Source: Trissonchulus latispiculum
Taxonomy: Eukaryota; Nematoda; Enoplea; Enoplida; Ironidae
Reading direction: 5' to 3'
Length of the DNA: 64,000 nt
Assembly (NCBI GenBank): GCA_030248195.1
Contig: JASAND010022049.1
Span: 1-64,000 of the forward strand
This document shows positions 24,201 through 31,599 of the stretch, one piece after another (position 1 is the first letter of the stretch; each line of letters opens with the position of its first letter). A program made the translations under genes and the position numbers. Under the pieces are notes generated by a model. The model ran no database searches and was not told where the DNA came from. It saw only the letters and a list, made by a program, of their open reading frames with translations.

Positions 24201-25169
24201 CTCGCCCAAAAGCCGAGACTTGACCAGTCTCGGTCTCGGTCTCGGTCTCGCTCTCCCAAAAGTCTCGGTCTCGGGCCGAGAATGGAAATTTGTTGAAAAC
24301 AACAAATTTCAGCGAAAATTTTAAAATAATGTAAAGAAAATTAACTGATGAGGTCCGAAAACCGTAGGTTTATGTGTTAAAGTCCGAAAATACTGGACCT
24401 AAGCCTCAAAAACTGAAAACATTAAGTTTAAGCTAAAAATTGCTAGTCTCGGTCTCGGTCTCGGTCTCGCCCAAAAGCCGAGACTTGGCCAGTCTCGGTC
24501 TCGGTCTCGGTACCCTGGTCTCGGTCTCGTTCTCGGTCTCGGTCTCGGTGAAATCTCGGTCTCGCCCAACCCTGACTCTGACTAAGCGTTTCAGTGAGCT
24601 CACGTACCGTATCTTTACGTGTCCAAGCCAGTCCGAAGACTACAACTCGAAGTGTGTACAGCCTGTTTTTGAACTGAACCCCCGCATAATGCCCAAATAT
24701 GGAACCAAGTAACAGTCAACCAAATACGCCCTCTGTGCTGGTGTGTTGTACCATCTACATGCCTCAGCTATCGACTACCTAATAATAATAATAACAACCT
24801 GTGCTAGGTGCTGTAAGCCAAGCGTACATACTGCTTCAGTCAATTATATTTTGTATAAAATTTGGTGATTTTTTCGTTTTTTCTTTCAATTATTTTTTGT
24901 ATAAAATTTGATGATTTTTCGTTTTTTTTTCTTTTTCCATAGGACTGTCCACTGGTTGTCCCGAGTGCGGCCATGCTGGTCATGTCAGCTGTCTACGTGA
25001 CTGGTTCTCTCAGGAGTCCTGCTGCCCCAGCCCCGGCTGTGGCTGTGCCTGTGCTGCCCTTACCCAATCCACAGATGCTGACCCTCACAACCCACCTGCC
25101 CCAGCCCCACTGGAGGGCGCTGCCAGTAGTCTAATTCAGATCCAACCAGAATTTGGATTTGATCGATAA
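6126..25169 (+). CDS. WDR59: WDR59, GATOR2 subunit (3' part of gene, 12 exons seen)
   Basis: WDR59 is a subunit of GATOR2 (with MIOS, WDR24, SEH1L and SEC13), which acts at the lysosome upstream of GATOR1 in amino-acid control of mTORC1. Twelve exons carry RWD-domain residues, a linker ending in FQDAK..PFRRTSGARF, a region resembling ..NAxxALxVGRKDLVQ.W, then EHYIAKGDIQTVAMI, YADILYRWGLLDKRAEILKY, and a C-terminal Cys/His zinc-binding region (CCRCG, CTLCH, CPECGHAGH, CCPSPGCGCAC). From 6756 to the stop the splice phases agree at every junction (0,1,0,2,0,2,0,1,2,1,1), giving 660 codons plus stop. The WD40 propeller exons are not in the window and should lie upstream. One small exon finishing the RWD domain (between 6293 and 6756) was not recognised. 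Introns are full of transposons. Confidence 0.92.
6756..7044 (+). CDS. WDR59: WDR59 exon: RWD end and conserved linker
   Basis: Pyrimidine tract and TTTTTCAG acceptor, donor TTG/GTGAGG, 289 nt, phase 0 to 1. It encodes LEELSTVRQASATQCLRSLP (the last RWD helix) and a linker ending in SFQDAKVPFRRTSGARF, a segment well conserved in animal WDR59. A broken inverted copy lies at 3444-3722. Confidence 0.88.
7146..8152. mobile_element. TTAA-flanked 1-kb element (copy C)
   Basis: Bounded by TTAA at 7142-7145 and 8153-8156, with short inverted ends GGTGCTGG / CCAGTACC. It has no ORF. Its sequence is close to copy B (9463-10469), in the same orientation. The TTAA flank is what piggyBac-type transposition leaves, but the ends do not start with CCC, so the superfamily is not certain. 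Confidence 0.65.
8455..9458. mobile_element. TTAA-flanked 1-kb element (copy A, different interior)
   Basis: Inverted ends GGTGCTGGTTCGGG / CCCGAACCAGCACC flanked by TTAA at 8451-8454 and 9459-9462. The interior differs from copies B and C. About 560 bp of it (8570-9120) has no counterpart in the left palindrome arm. The right TTAA is shared with copy B, so the two elements abut without any spacer. Confidence 0.65.
9463..10469. mobile_element. TTAA-flanked 1-kb element (copy B)
   Basis: Inverted ends GGTGCTGGTA / TACCAGCACC, with TTAA at 9459-9462 and 10470-10473. Same family as copy C. The two TTAA sites are altered in the left palindrome arm copy (for example TTGCGGCGCTGG near 635-645), which marks the left arm as the degraded one. 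Confidence 0.65.
10635..10831 (+). CDS. WDR59: WDR59 exon: linker (GILVCFGR..KTPRS..APGLR..YY)
   Basis: Acceptor TTTTTAG, donor AAG/GTTAGA, 197 nt, phase 1 to 0. It follows the exon at 6756-7044 in phase: the split codon gives G before ILVCF. Residues G-LV-F-R, TPRS, APGLR and YY fit the order of conserved residues in the animal WDR59 linker. A broken inverted copy is at 249-462. Confidence 0.85.
11181..11984. mobile_element. MITE with 183-bp terminal inverted repeats
   Basis: 11181-11363 is a near-perfect inverted repeat of 11802-11984. The ends start CAAGAAATAAAAATGCTCCG, and each end also contains an internal short palindrome (ATGCTCCGCTGGAGCAT). The unpaired middle of about 440 bp has no ORF. 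I could not settle a target duplication. It lies immediately right of the 11-kb palindrome, in a WDR59 intron. Confidence 0.88.
12180..12925. repeat. 145-bp tandem repeat (about 5 copies)
   Basis: The marker CTTCCGTCGG recurs at 12301, 12446, 12591 and 12736 (exactly 145 bp apart), with a diverged copy near 12887. Each unit contains GATTTACTATATATG, GCCGAAAAACG and, usually twice, the palindrome TGACCAGTGGTCA. The short ORFs here are shadows of the repeat. Confidence 0.9.
12926..13191. repeat. 266-bp direct repeat, copy 1
   Basis: Apparently identical, by eye, to 13722-13987 (offset 796 bp). The left part is a diverged unit of the 145-bp satellite. Together the two copies frame a 530-bp unrelated segment. 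Confidence 0.9.
13192..13721. other. Segment between 266-bp direct repeats, with hammerhead-like core motifs
   Basis: No ORF. It holds an (AT)n run at about 13448-13467. On the minus strand it has GGGGACGAAAC (13410-13400) and CTGATGAGTCCC (13338-13327), the two conserved halves of a hammerhead ribozyme core. CCTGATTGT/ACAATCAGG also forms a 9-bp stem around the CTGATGA. Structure and activity are not established. Confidence 0.45.
13722..13987. repeat. 266-bp direct repeat, copy 2
   Basis: Second copy of 12926-13191 with no difference seen, implying recent duplication. The sequence after it (13988-14360) is non-coding and unassigned. Confidence 0.9.
14383..14416. repeat. Perfect 15-bp-arm hairpin
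   Basis: ATTATGTAGGGGCGC and its exact complement surround a 4-nt loop (TATC). This could be a palindromic end of a small transposon. It is in the intron 120 bp upstream of the next WDR59 exon. Confidence 0.6.
14539..14657 (+). CDS. WDR59: WDR59 exon: basic stretch and helical region
   Basis: Acceptor TTTTTCCAG, donor ACAC/GTACGT, 119 nt, phase 0 to 2. It encodes LRRKKRDRERTKEYSRVYVY followed by QASSLLLLNRTLAKNY, matching in order the charged stretch and helix that precede the GRKDLVQ region of WDR59. Confidence 0.85.
15081..15162 (+). CDS. WDR59: WDR59 exon: NAMAALTVGRKDLVQ region
   Basis: Acceptor CTAATTTCAG, donor CAG/GTAATA, 82 nt, phase 2 to 0. It encodes IECNQASSACTANAMAALTV then GRKDLVQ. 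The GRKDLVQ motif is one of the clearest WDR59 signatures in the window. Confidence 0.9.
15968..16080 (+). CDS. WDR59: WDR59 exon: IWTVLAN..PWPMVPCGRR
   Basis: Acceptor TTTTCTGTAG, donor CCAT/GTAAAC, 113 nt, phase 0 to 2. It continues DLVQ with IWTVLANTL and ends in PWPMVPCGRRMIYS, in the position of the PW..HPFGRQLLES segment of vertebrate WDR59. Confidence 0.85.
16591..16870. mobile_element. 280-bp MITE upstream of WDR59 exon
   Basis: Inverted ends GGGCCACGTTGCAAAAGATT / complement at 16846-16870 (one base different). Flanks ATGTTCT and ATGTTGT resemble a 7-8 bp target duplication with a mismatch, as in hAT elements. It ends only 30 bp before the next exon, so it contributes to the branch-point region of that intron. 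Confidence 0.75.
16901..17168 (+). CDS. WDR59: WDR59 exon: EHYIAKGDIQTVAMI and Ser/Gly linker
   Basis: Acceptor TTTTTTGCAG, donor ATG/GTAAGC, 268 nt, phase 2 to 0. It encodes IEHYIAKGDIQTVAMIACLV (helical repeat, conserved) followed by a variable Gly/Ser/His-rich linker, as in other WDR59 proteins. Confidence 0.9.
17756..18158. mobile_element. 403-bp TA-flanked MITE
   Basis: Inverted ends CGTATTATGCCAAACAGTGG / CCACTGTTTGGCATAATACG, flanked by TA at 17754-17755 and 18159-18160, as left by Tc1/mariner-type transposases. It has no ORF. It contains repeats of CGCCCATGGGC. Confidence 0.82.
19285..20028. mobile_element. hAT-type MITE with ACCGGGTCA-word ends
   Basis: Ends CAGAGATGGAACCGGGTC / GACCCGGTTCCATCACTG, flanked by GTAGATTT (19277-19284) and GTGGATTT (20029-20036), a 7/8 match of the 8-bp duplication typical of hAT. 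Several copies of CGGGTCA/GACCCGG crowd both ends. It has no ORF. Confidence 0.85.
20400..20580 (+). mobile_element. tRNA-derived SINE (copy 1)
   Basis: It has a B-box-like GTGGTTCAAATCCCGC at about 20448-20463, then a core with CTACAAAGC and CTCTAGTCAACCTAGCTATC. The core recurs, inverted, at about 22320-22380. It lies in a WDR59 intron. Its 5' start is approximate. Confidence 0.55.
20684..20759 (+). CDS. WDR59: WDR59 small linker exon
   Basis: Acceptor TGTATTTTAG, donor TATAA/GTAAGT, 76 nt, phase 0 to 1. It encodes GGTGSAYNTVHGVSGEVVLP then DYVDI. There is no strong family similarity; it is accepted because splice sites and phases join its neighbours exactly. Confidence 0.7.
20820..21073. 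mobile_element. hAT-like MITE with G/C homopolymers
   Basis: Ends CAGGCCCGCGCCCGGGGG and, inverted, CAGGCTTGCACCCAGGA. The flanks GCTTGGAT / GCTGGTAT agree at 6 of 8 positions, so the target duplication is decayed or misplaced. Long G and C runs lie just inside each end. Confidence 0.6.
21669..22002 (+). CDS. WDR59: WDR59 exon: Pro/Ser-rich linker
   Basis: Acceptor CTTTTGCAG, donor GCG/GTGAGC, 334 nt, phase 1 to 2. It begins KNHSRQRSNSLDEDAVGADL and continues as a Pro/Ser/Gly-rich, probably disordered region before the helical C-terminal part. GC content is well above the introns. Confidence 0.82.
22150..22457 (-). mobile_element. tRNA-Leu-derived SINE (copy 2)
   Basis: On the minus strand the head (about 22456-22379) reads GTCGGGATGGCCGAGTGGTC..GGTTCGATCACC, a tRNA-Leu-like A box and B box with a degenerate cloverleaf. 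It is followed by the core shared with 20400-20580 (CTCTAGCCAACCCAGCTATC). Inserted antisense in the intron before the YADILYRWGL exon. Confidence 0.65.
22766..22914 (+). CDS. WDR59: WDR59 exon: YADILYRWGLLDKRAEILKY
   Basis: Acceptor TTTTTGCAG, donor GATG/GTATGC, 149 nt, phase 2 to 1. YADILYRWGLLDKRAEILKY matches the WDR59 signature Y.EILYRWGLREKRAEVLK closely. This was the exon that settled the gene identity. Confidence 0.95.
23266..23394 (+). CDS. WDR59: WDR59 exon: first zinc-binding cysteines
   Basis: Acceptor TTCATTTCAG, donor AAAG/GTGGGT, 129 nt, phase 1 to 1. It encodes VCCRCGLVSRDVCC..LRCTLCHIGVKG, the CxxC pairs that begin the C-terminal RING-like zinc-binding region of the GATOR2 WD proteins. 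Confidence 0.92.
23677..24152. mobile_element. hAT-type MITE with GGATCG-word ends
   Basis: Ends TAGTGATGTGGATCGGAT / ATCCGATCCATATCACTA, flanked by a perfect 8-bp duplication CTTGATAA (23669-23676 and 24153-24160). GGATCGGAT/ATCCGATCC words are repeated many times inside both ends. It has no ORF. Confidence 0.9.
24172..24571. mobile_element. hAT-like MITE with TCTCGG-word arrays
   Basis: Ends GGGTTGGG / CCCAACC, flanked by CTGACTCT at 24164-24171 and 24572-24579, an 8-bp duplication. Arrays of (TCTCGG)n at both ends read in the same direction rather than inverted. The ORFs across them are repeat artefacts. Confidence 0.8.
24943..25169 (+). CDS. WDR59: WDR59 terminal exon: CPECGHAGH zinc region and stop
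   Basis: Acceptor TTTTTCCATAG, phase 1, TAA at 25167-25169. It encodes GCPECGHAGHVSCLRDWF..CCPSPGCGCACA, matching CGHGGH..WF..CPTGCGCHC of WDR59, then a tail of about 35 residues (ending GFDR) beyond the usual C-terminus. Cysteine and histidine ligands all look present. Confidence 0.95.
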
Positions 25170-25700
25170 ATGATGGATTGATTGATGTTTATTTGATTTG
25201 GGCTTCCTTTTCTGGTACTCCAGGAGAGGTCTGGATGCCGAATGTTTTGTCAAATCCGCGCAGTGATTTATTCGTTGATATTTCTGTCATCGATAAATCT
25301 ATTTCTGCGGATCTATATCGGTTCTTCACGTTTTCGGGAGTTGGAAAAAATGGTCGTTTTGGTTTTGAACACTGAACTACATCGGGAAGGTTTTCAGTCA
25401 ATGATTGTCGTCAGAATTCGTGTCCTGACAGTTTGATTTGTGATAAAATCGTGATTTCATGACGTGTTGGTGGGTATTGTCCATCGTTTTAAACTGCGTA
25501 GGTTAGTTACAGACGCTCAGTTTGCGTTTGCATTTTTACAGTGTAGAAATATCGCGGTTATTCCGGTAGCACAAATCCCACCACTAGGTCGCGTCATTGA
25601 CTCTGGTATCGTTTTTGCCGCTTTTGCAAAATGTACAGCCATATTTATGCTTGTTATTTATTGTTTAGTGTGTTTGCAAAATAAAGAGTAATCGTTGACT
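25170..25700 (+). other. WDR59: WDR59 3' UTR
   Basis: No coding signal. AATAAA at 25680-25685 is the best polyadenylation signal after the stop, giving a 3' UTR of roughly 530 nt. The extent is inferred. Confidence 0.55.
25680..25685 (+). terminator. Polyadenylation signal AATAAA (candidate)
   Basis: First canonical AATAAA in the + orientation after the WDR59 stop codon; a GT-containing stretch follows. Confidence 0.5.
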
Positions 25701-25784
25701 GCAGTAGGGGGATGTGGAAGACTAAGACTAGTGGAAGAGTAAGTCACTTCGGGCCTTGAGTTCAAAAAAGGAAATTGAAGATAG

Positions 25785-25926
25785 CTCAAATGATTTTAAA
25801 GGAAGCAGTCCTCTCCATATTGGGTGTTAGTCCATTTTTGCAAAAGATTGAGATTGCTCAAATGGTTTTAAAAAACAGTCCTCTCCATATTGGGTGTTAG
25901 TCAATTTTTGCAAAAGATTTGAGATT
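25785..25926. repeat. Two-copy tandem repeat of about 72 bp
   Basis: GCTCAAATG..AGTCCTCTCCATATTGGGTG..TTTTTGCAAAAGATT occurs twice in a row with a few indels. The rest of 25700-26607 is AT-rich and shows nothing recognisable. Confidence 0.75.
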
Positions 25927-26607
25927 AACAACTCTAATTCGCTGCTCGGGTAGCCCTTAGTTTGCATTCATGTAGGCATGGGCACGAGCTACGGGTGTTG
26001 GATACCTGAAGTAAACTGCAAATATCCTGAAAAAACTCAGTTACAGTAAATCCGGCTTAGTTTGTCTGTAATTTAGCTAAACATTTCCTAGGGTAATAAA
26101 CTATTATTCTGTTTAAATATAAATAAACTATAAATTTATAAATTATTTTCTTGAATTCTCGGAAAAATACTTCCATTGATTTATTTGTACGTATTCACTG
26201 CAGATGTAGTTGAAAACTGCCGATTGTTTCGGTTGTAATTTCTGTAAGACATGGATGCCTTTTTCTGAATTGATTCGGTTTAAAGGTCAAATGGATGTTT
26301 TCTACATTCCCTGATGACTTTAAACTTCATGAGTGGAAGAGATTTTCCTTCGGTGCCCTCCACTTGTTTCGTGCTATGAAATATGAATCCGGAGATTAAG
26401 TAATAACACACAGATACATTATAACCTTCTCTTGATTAGATTTTTTTCGGGATCGATTTTGCTTTACAACTTTGTTGTTGGATCAAACAGTTAATCATTG
26501 GAAAATTATTTGTAGGGCTTTCTTTGATGCTAATCATTTATGCAAAAGTGGGGATGTGTCCCAATTTCAATTTTTATTACAACCACCTAACCCCAGTCTG
26601 TGTTCCG

Positions 26608-26615
26608 CTTAGGGG
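26608..26615. repeat. Left 8-bp target duplication CTTAGGGG
   Basis: Identical to 47007-47014, on the other side of the composite hAT element. Confidence 0.8.
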
Positions 26616-26633
26616 TAGAGTTGTGACGCGGGC

Positions 26634-26745
26634 CGGTGGCGGGCCGCGGGCTCGGGCCGGCCCGGCCCGGGCCCGGCCCGGATTTTTCGGCGACGGCCCG
26701 GCCCGCGGCCCGGCCCGCAAGATTACAAATAGGCGGCCCGGGCCG
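26634..26745. repeat. GGCCCG array, left
   Basis: Degenerate GGCCCG/CGGGCC word array. Further arrays at about 28690-28800, 29627-29737 and 46837-46985 mark the junctions of the triplicated interior. Arg/Pro/Gly/Ala-rich ORFs here are artefacts of composition. Confidence 0.85.
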
Positions 26746-26991
26746 GTTTTTTACACTGTAAATGGCAATTTTTCAATAAATTTCGGTGCCATTTCAAGTC
26801 TACAATCAAAATTTCATTTACGGATTTTCAATGGCTTTGTTTTAAGATGTTTAATTACACATAATGGAAGTTAGGATTGAGCTGTGTCGGTATCTGGGTG
26901 TCTAAGGTTGCTATATGGTGGCTACTTATTGGATATACCTAATCCATTTTAAGTTACGTCTATGAGAAGGGTGTAGAAGCTTTTTATATGT

Positions 26992-28103
26992 TGTGGGATA
27001 TTACCCATTACGGCACTAGTAGTTAGCTGCGCAACAGCGCAGCATTGAAAATTATGTGTAGCGCTATCTTCACACGTGTGATGTAAAGTATATTCTATTT
27101 GATGAAATTATACAACTTTGAGCTATTTTGATAATTGTCTTATTCATGAATGATGAAAGTGATTTCTTTTTGGGTTAGCTACATCAGTAGCACAAAGTAT
27201 ATACAGCCACGTCGGAATTTTAGGGGAAAGAAAAAGAAAGAAAATGAGAAGAATTCTTTAAATAAAGAAAAAGAAAAAGAAATTTGCCTTCAATTTTCTT
27301 TAATTTAAAGAAAATGGCAAAGAAAAGCGGCTTCCTTTTAATTTAGTGTCATAGTCTCTTTCTGCTTTACTCAACGTAAGTCTCAAAGAGAGATTGACAG
27401 CTGTTACTCTTGTAACATAAGCATTCATAGCATAGACCACATACATTAAAGCAAGCAGGAGTCCTATCGCAAGGGGTCACTAGGCTGGGTTGCTTACGCA
27501 GAATTGACCGACAGCTGAAACCTGAGACAGCCTAATGACTCTTTCTTCTTTAAAGAAAAAGAAAATAGAGTCCAAATTTCTTCTTTTGCAAGAAAAAGAA
27601 AAAGAAAATGGAAAGAAAATTTAAAGAAAATTTTTCCCCTAAAATAACGGCGTGGCTGTATAAGCGAGAAAAGTGCAGGTTTAGGCAGTTGTAGTTGTCA
27701 TCGGTGTGTCAATTGGGTTGGGGGCTTGATTCGTTATTGGGTAGGAACCGACTGGGCCAAGTTTAGGTAATCGGGAGTGGGTAACGCCCTCCCCTCTGCA
27801 TGGTTTACTCACTTATCGTGCTCTCTCGTATGTTTATAATAGTTTTGTATGTCTGTTGAAGAATTGGTATGAGTATTTGACATCTGATTTAGTAAAGTCT
27901 AGCGGTATTTGAGTTTATTAGATCTAGGGACGGTCGCTTAGGGTCCACAGATAATCACTCTCTATTTATATTTGCTAACTTACAGTACTCTCGCTCCTTC
28001 TCTTAACTGGCTAGGCTTAGATGTCACACACTGAACTCTTACTTGCAATCTTTACTGAAGTCCGACATAGTTTATTATAGAGGTACTCACGCAGTACTTC
28101 ACA
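26992..28103 (+). repeat. Solo LTR of the Ty3/gypsy family (LTR1)
   Basis: Starts TGTGGGATATTACCC, ends GTACTTCACA, and is flanked by ATGT at 26988-26991 and 28104-28107. It is nearly identical to the 5' LTR at 29982-31094, including the nested MITE. No internal region is attached, so this is a solo LTR. Confidence 0.9.
27204..27658. mobile_element. Polypurine-rich MITE nested in LTR1
   Basis: Ends CAGCCACG / CGTGGCTG, extending as TTTTAGGGGAAA / TTTCCCCTAAAA, flanked by TATA. Its interior is full of AAAGAAAAAG. The 3' LTR (45590-46244) preserves the empty site (GTGTATATAAG), which proves insertion and gives the ends. Confidence 0.9.
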
Positions 28104-29040
28104 ATGTGAACAGTTTGGAATGAAAACATTCGCTTATATAATTAGATTTGATTGTATTGGTATTGATGTAAGGGGGCATCGTTCGCAGTTTAAAACGCAG
28201 TGCTCTTGTTGCGATTGTAATTGCTAATTGGAAACGTAACCAACATCCAAAACCTTGTTAGACAAACTAAACGAAATTTGGTTTAGTTTTTTCCCTGCTA
28301 TTGGTCATGTAAATTAGACCTTTATGTCAAAATCAAGCACGTGGACAAACTTTAACACAAGAGACATTTAGTTTGAGGAAGTGAAAAGCTTCAAAAAAAG
28401 TAGGACAACATCTTTGAAAAATAATGGAATCGGAATTGTAACATAAGGTTAAGAGTGGAGTAGGAGCGACAGCTTGGATTTGCATGTGGATAATGTGTGG
28501 AATTCTGCATAACAATGTAATATTTACCAAACACGTAATCGACTGACCAGTGGCCACTTGTTATTGCTATTTGTTGTTTGTGAAAAATGGAAGACATAAA
28601 AATAGTCGTAGACGTAAAGCAAGCTGAAATCAATTACCTAACAGTTCGGGCCGTTTTTGCGACGTCGGACCGTTCGGCCCGTAGAAATTTGCAGCCCCGG
28701 GCCGGCCCACATGGCCCGGCCCGCCACCGGCCCGCAAGATTACAAATTGGCGGCCCGCCACCGGCCCGTGGGCCGGTGGCGGGCCGCGGGCCGGGCCGGT
28801 TTTTTACACGGTAAATGGCAATTTTTCAATAAATTTCGGTACCATTTCAAGTCTACAATCAAAATTTCATTTACGGATTTTCAATGGCTTTGTTTTAAGA
28901 TGTTTAATTACACATAATGGAAGTTAGGATTGAGCTGTGTCGGTATCTGGGTGTCTAAGGTTGCTATATGGTGGCTACTTATTGGATATACCTAATCCAT
29001 TTTAAGTTACGTCTATGAGAAGGGTGTAGAAGCTTTTTAT
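28104..29040. repeat. 937-bp interior unit Y-X, copy A
   Basis: Same as 29041-29977 with only scattered changes (for example ATAATTAG versus ATAGTTAG near 28138). The junction at 29040/29041 is the unoccupied LTR site TTTTTATATGTGAACAG. The small ORFs, present identically in all copies, show no family resemblance and are not called. Confidence 0.92.
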
Positions 29041-29981
29041 ATGTGAACAGTTTGGAATGAAAACATTCGCTTATATAGTTAGATTTGATTGTATTGGTAT
29101 TGATGTAAGGGGGCATCGTTCGCAGTTTAAAACGCAGTGCTCTTGTTGCGATTGTAATTGCTAATTGGAAACGTAACCAACATCCAAAACCTTGTTAGAC
29201 AAACTAAACGAAATTTGGTTTAGTTTTTTCCCTGCTATTGGTCATGTAAATTAGACCTTTATGTCAAAATCAAGCACGTGGACAAACTTTAACACAAGAG
29301 ACATTTAGTTTGAGGAAGTGAAAAGCTTCAAAAAAAGTAGGACAACATCTTTGAAAAATAATGGAATCGGAATTGTAACATAAGGTTAAGAGTGGAGTAG
29401 GAGCGACAGCTTGGATTTGCATGTGGATAATGTGTGGAATTCTGCATAACAATGTAATATTTACCAAACACGTAATCGACTGACCAGTGGCCACTTGTTA
29501 TTGCTATTTGTTGTTTGTGAAAAATGGAAGACATAAAAATAGTCGTAGACGTAAAGCAAGCTGAAATCAATTACCTAACAGTTCGGGCCGTTTTTGCGAC
29601 GTCGGACCGTTCGGCCCGTAGAAATTTGCAGCCCCGGGCCGGCCCACATGGCCCGGCCCGCCACCGGCCCGCAAGATTACAAATTGGCGGCCCGCCACCG
29701 GCCCGTGGGCCGGTGGCGGGCCGCGGGCCGGGCCGGTTTTTTACACGGTAAATGGCAATTTTTCAATAAATTTCGGTACCATTTCAAGTCTACAATCAAA
29801 ATTTCATTTACGGATTTTCAATGGCTTTGTTTTAAGATGTTTAATTACACATAATGGAAGTTAGGATTGAGCTGTGTCGGTATCTGGGTGTCTAAGGTTG
29901 CTATATGGTGGCTACTTATTGGATATACCTAATCCATTTTAAGTTACGTCTATGAGAAGGGTGTAGAAGCTTTTTATATGT
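29041..29981. repeat. 937-bp interior unit Y-X, copy B plus ATGT target site
   Basis: Second tandem copy, ending in ATGT (29978-29981), the target site of the full-length Ty3/gypsy element. A third Y half starts at 46245, after that element. Confidence 0.92.
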
Positions 29982-31094
29982 TGTGGGATATTACCCATTA
30001 CGGCACTAGTAGTTAGCTGCGCAACAGCGCAGCATTGAAAATTATGTGTAGCGCTATCTTCACACGTGTGATGTAAAGTATATTCTATTTGATGAAATTA
30101 TACAACTTTGAGCTATTTTGATAATTGTCTTATTCATGAATGATGAAAGTGATTTCTTTTTGGGTTAGCTACATCAGTAGCACAAAGTATATACAGCCAC
30201 GTCGGAATTTTAGGGGAAAGAAAAAGAAAGAAAATGAGAAGAATTCTTTAAATAAAGAAAAAGAAAAAGAAATTTGCCTTCAATTTTCTTTAATTTAAAG
30301 AAAATGGCAAAGAAAAGCGGCTTCCTTTTAATTTAGTGTCATAGTCTCTTTCTGCTTTACTCAACGTAAGTCTCAAAGAGAGATTGACAGCTGTTACTCT
30401 TGTAACATAAGCATTCATAGCATAGACCACATACATTAAAGCAAGCAGGAGTCCTATCGCAAGGGGTCACTAGGGCTGGGTTGCTTACGCAGAATTGACC
30501 GACAGCTGAAACCTGAGACAGCCTAATGACTCTTTCTTCTTTAAAGAAAAAGAAAATAGAGTCCAAATTTCTTCTTTTGCAAGAAAAAGAAAAAGAAAAT
30601 GGAAAGAAAATTTAAAGAAAATTTTTCCCCTAAAATAACGGCGTGGCTGTATAAGCGAGAAAAGTGCAGGTTTAGGCAGTTGTAGTTGTCATCGGTGTGT
30701 CAATTGGGTTGGGGGCTTGATTCGTTATTGGGTAGGAACCGACTGGGCCAAGTTTAGGTAATCGGGAGTGGGTAACGCCCTCCCCTCTGCATGGTTTACT
30801 CACTTATCGTGCTCTCTCGTATGTTTATAATAGTTTTGTATGTCTGTTGAAGAATTGGTATGAGTATTTGACATCTGATTTAGTAAAGTCTAGCGGTATT
30901 TGAGTTTATTAGATCTAGGGACGGTCGCTTAGGGTCCACAGATAATCACTCTCTATTTATATTTGCTAACTTACAGTACTCTCGCTCCTTCTCTTAACTG
31001 GCTAGGCTTAGATGTCACACACTGAACTCTTACTTGCAATCTTTACTGAAGTCCGACATAGTTTATTATAGAGGTACTCACGCAGTACTTCACA
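29982..31094 (+). repeat. 5' LTR (LTR2) with nested MITE
   Basis: TG..CA ends, 1113 bp. It is more like the solo LTR1 than its own 3' LTR, and carries the same MITE at 30194-30649. It contains promoter and polyadenylation functions by definition, but I could not place a TATA box with confidence. Confidence 0.93.
30194..30649. mobile_element. Polypurine-rich MITE nested in 5' LTR
   Basis: Same element and same position as in LTR1 (27204-27658), 1 bp longer (AGGGCTGGG versus AGGCTGGG). TATA flanks. Absent from the 3' LTR. Confidence 0.9.
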
Positions 31095-31099
31095 AATAG

Positions 31100-31111
31100 T
31101 GGCGACCGTGA
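31100..31111 (+). other. Primer-binding site (candidate)
   Basis: TGGCGACCGTGA starts 6 nt after the end of the 5' LTR. TGG complements the CCA tail of a tRNA, as expected for minus-strand priming. I did not assign the tRNA. Confidence 0.75.
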
Positions 31112-31122
31112 TTTTTCAGTAG

Positions 31123-31599
31123 ATGTCTAAAGTTCTAGCTTTTTCTGAGAAGAAAAGGGAGCACGATAAGCGAAACAAACAAAGAGCACAACTTTGGGGG
31201 CTCTTATCGTATTTTGACGGACCGGTCGAACTAGACAGAGGGACTCCCATGGCTTCAAAGCAAGGTGTTGCAAAATCGGGGGGTCGTGGTCGGGGGGGTA
31301 TCTCCCCCAATGCTAGTCCGGGTGGAACGGCTCCAGGTATTGGAAGGGGGACCCCCAGAAGACCGGAAGGTTATGTCCCTGATATCCCTCCACAATTATG
31401 GGAAGGGCAAAATTCTAAGGCGAAACCAGTCACAGAAAGAGGATCAGGGGGGCGAGGGGGACCCTCCCGGATTCCCCCCCACCCACAAGTTCTCGCCGGA
31501 CCCAGTCCCAGTTGGGGGTTTCGACCTCCACGGCCCCGTCTACATCTTCAGAGGCCCCGTATGGTGGTCATTCAAACAAAACTTTTGGGGGGCCAGTGA
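31123..31599 (+). CDS. gag: gag N-terminal part, frame 1
   Basis: First ATG after the primer-binding site. It starts MSKVLAFSEKKREHDKRNKQ and becomes Gly/Pro/Arg-rich. Coding character appears to move to the next frame (31512 onward) near the G and C runs at about 31445-31510, consistent with one missing base. The function of this extension is unknown: it precedes the capsid-like part of Gag and is not a known domain. Confidence 0.6.
   Translation: MSKVLAFSEKKREHDKRNKQRAQLWGLLSYFDGPVELDRGTPMASKQGVAKSGGRGRGGISPNASPGGTAPGIGRGTPRRPEGYVPDIPPQLWEGQNSKAKPVTERGSGGRGGPSRIPPHPQVLAGPSPSWGFRPPRPRLHLQRPRMVVIQTKLLGGQ

Noticed and set aside
24038..24712. ORFs made of Val-Ser or Arg-Asp repeats over TCTCGG arrays
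   Set aside because: Translations of microsatellite-like arrays inside a MITE.
26620..26760. Arg/Pro/Gly/Ala-rich ORFs in GGCCCG arrays (also 28657-28917, 46771-47048, 47574-48112, 60182-60499)
   Set aside because: They are produced in several frames and both strands by a six-base word array; no start context or conservation.
28333..28633. Repeated ORFs of 74-80 residues in the Y unit
   Set aside because: Identical only because the DNA is recently duplicated; no family resemblance, overlapping frames, no transposase motifs.
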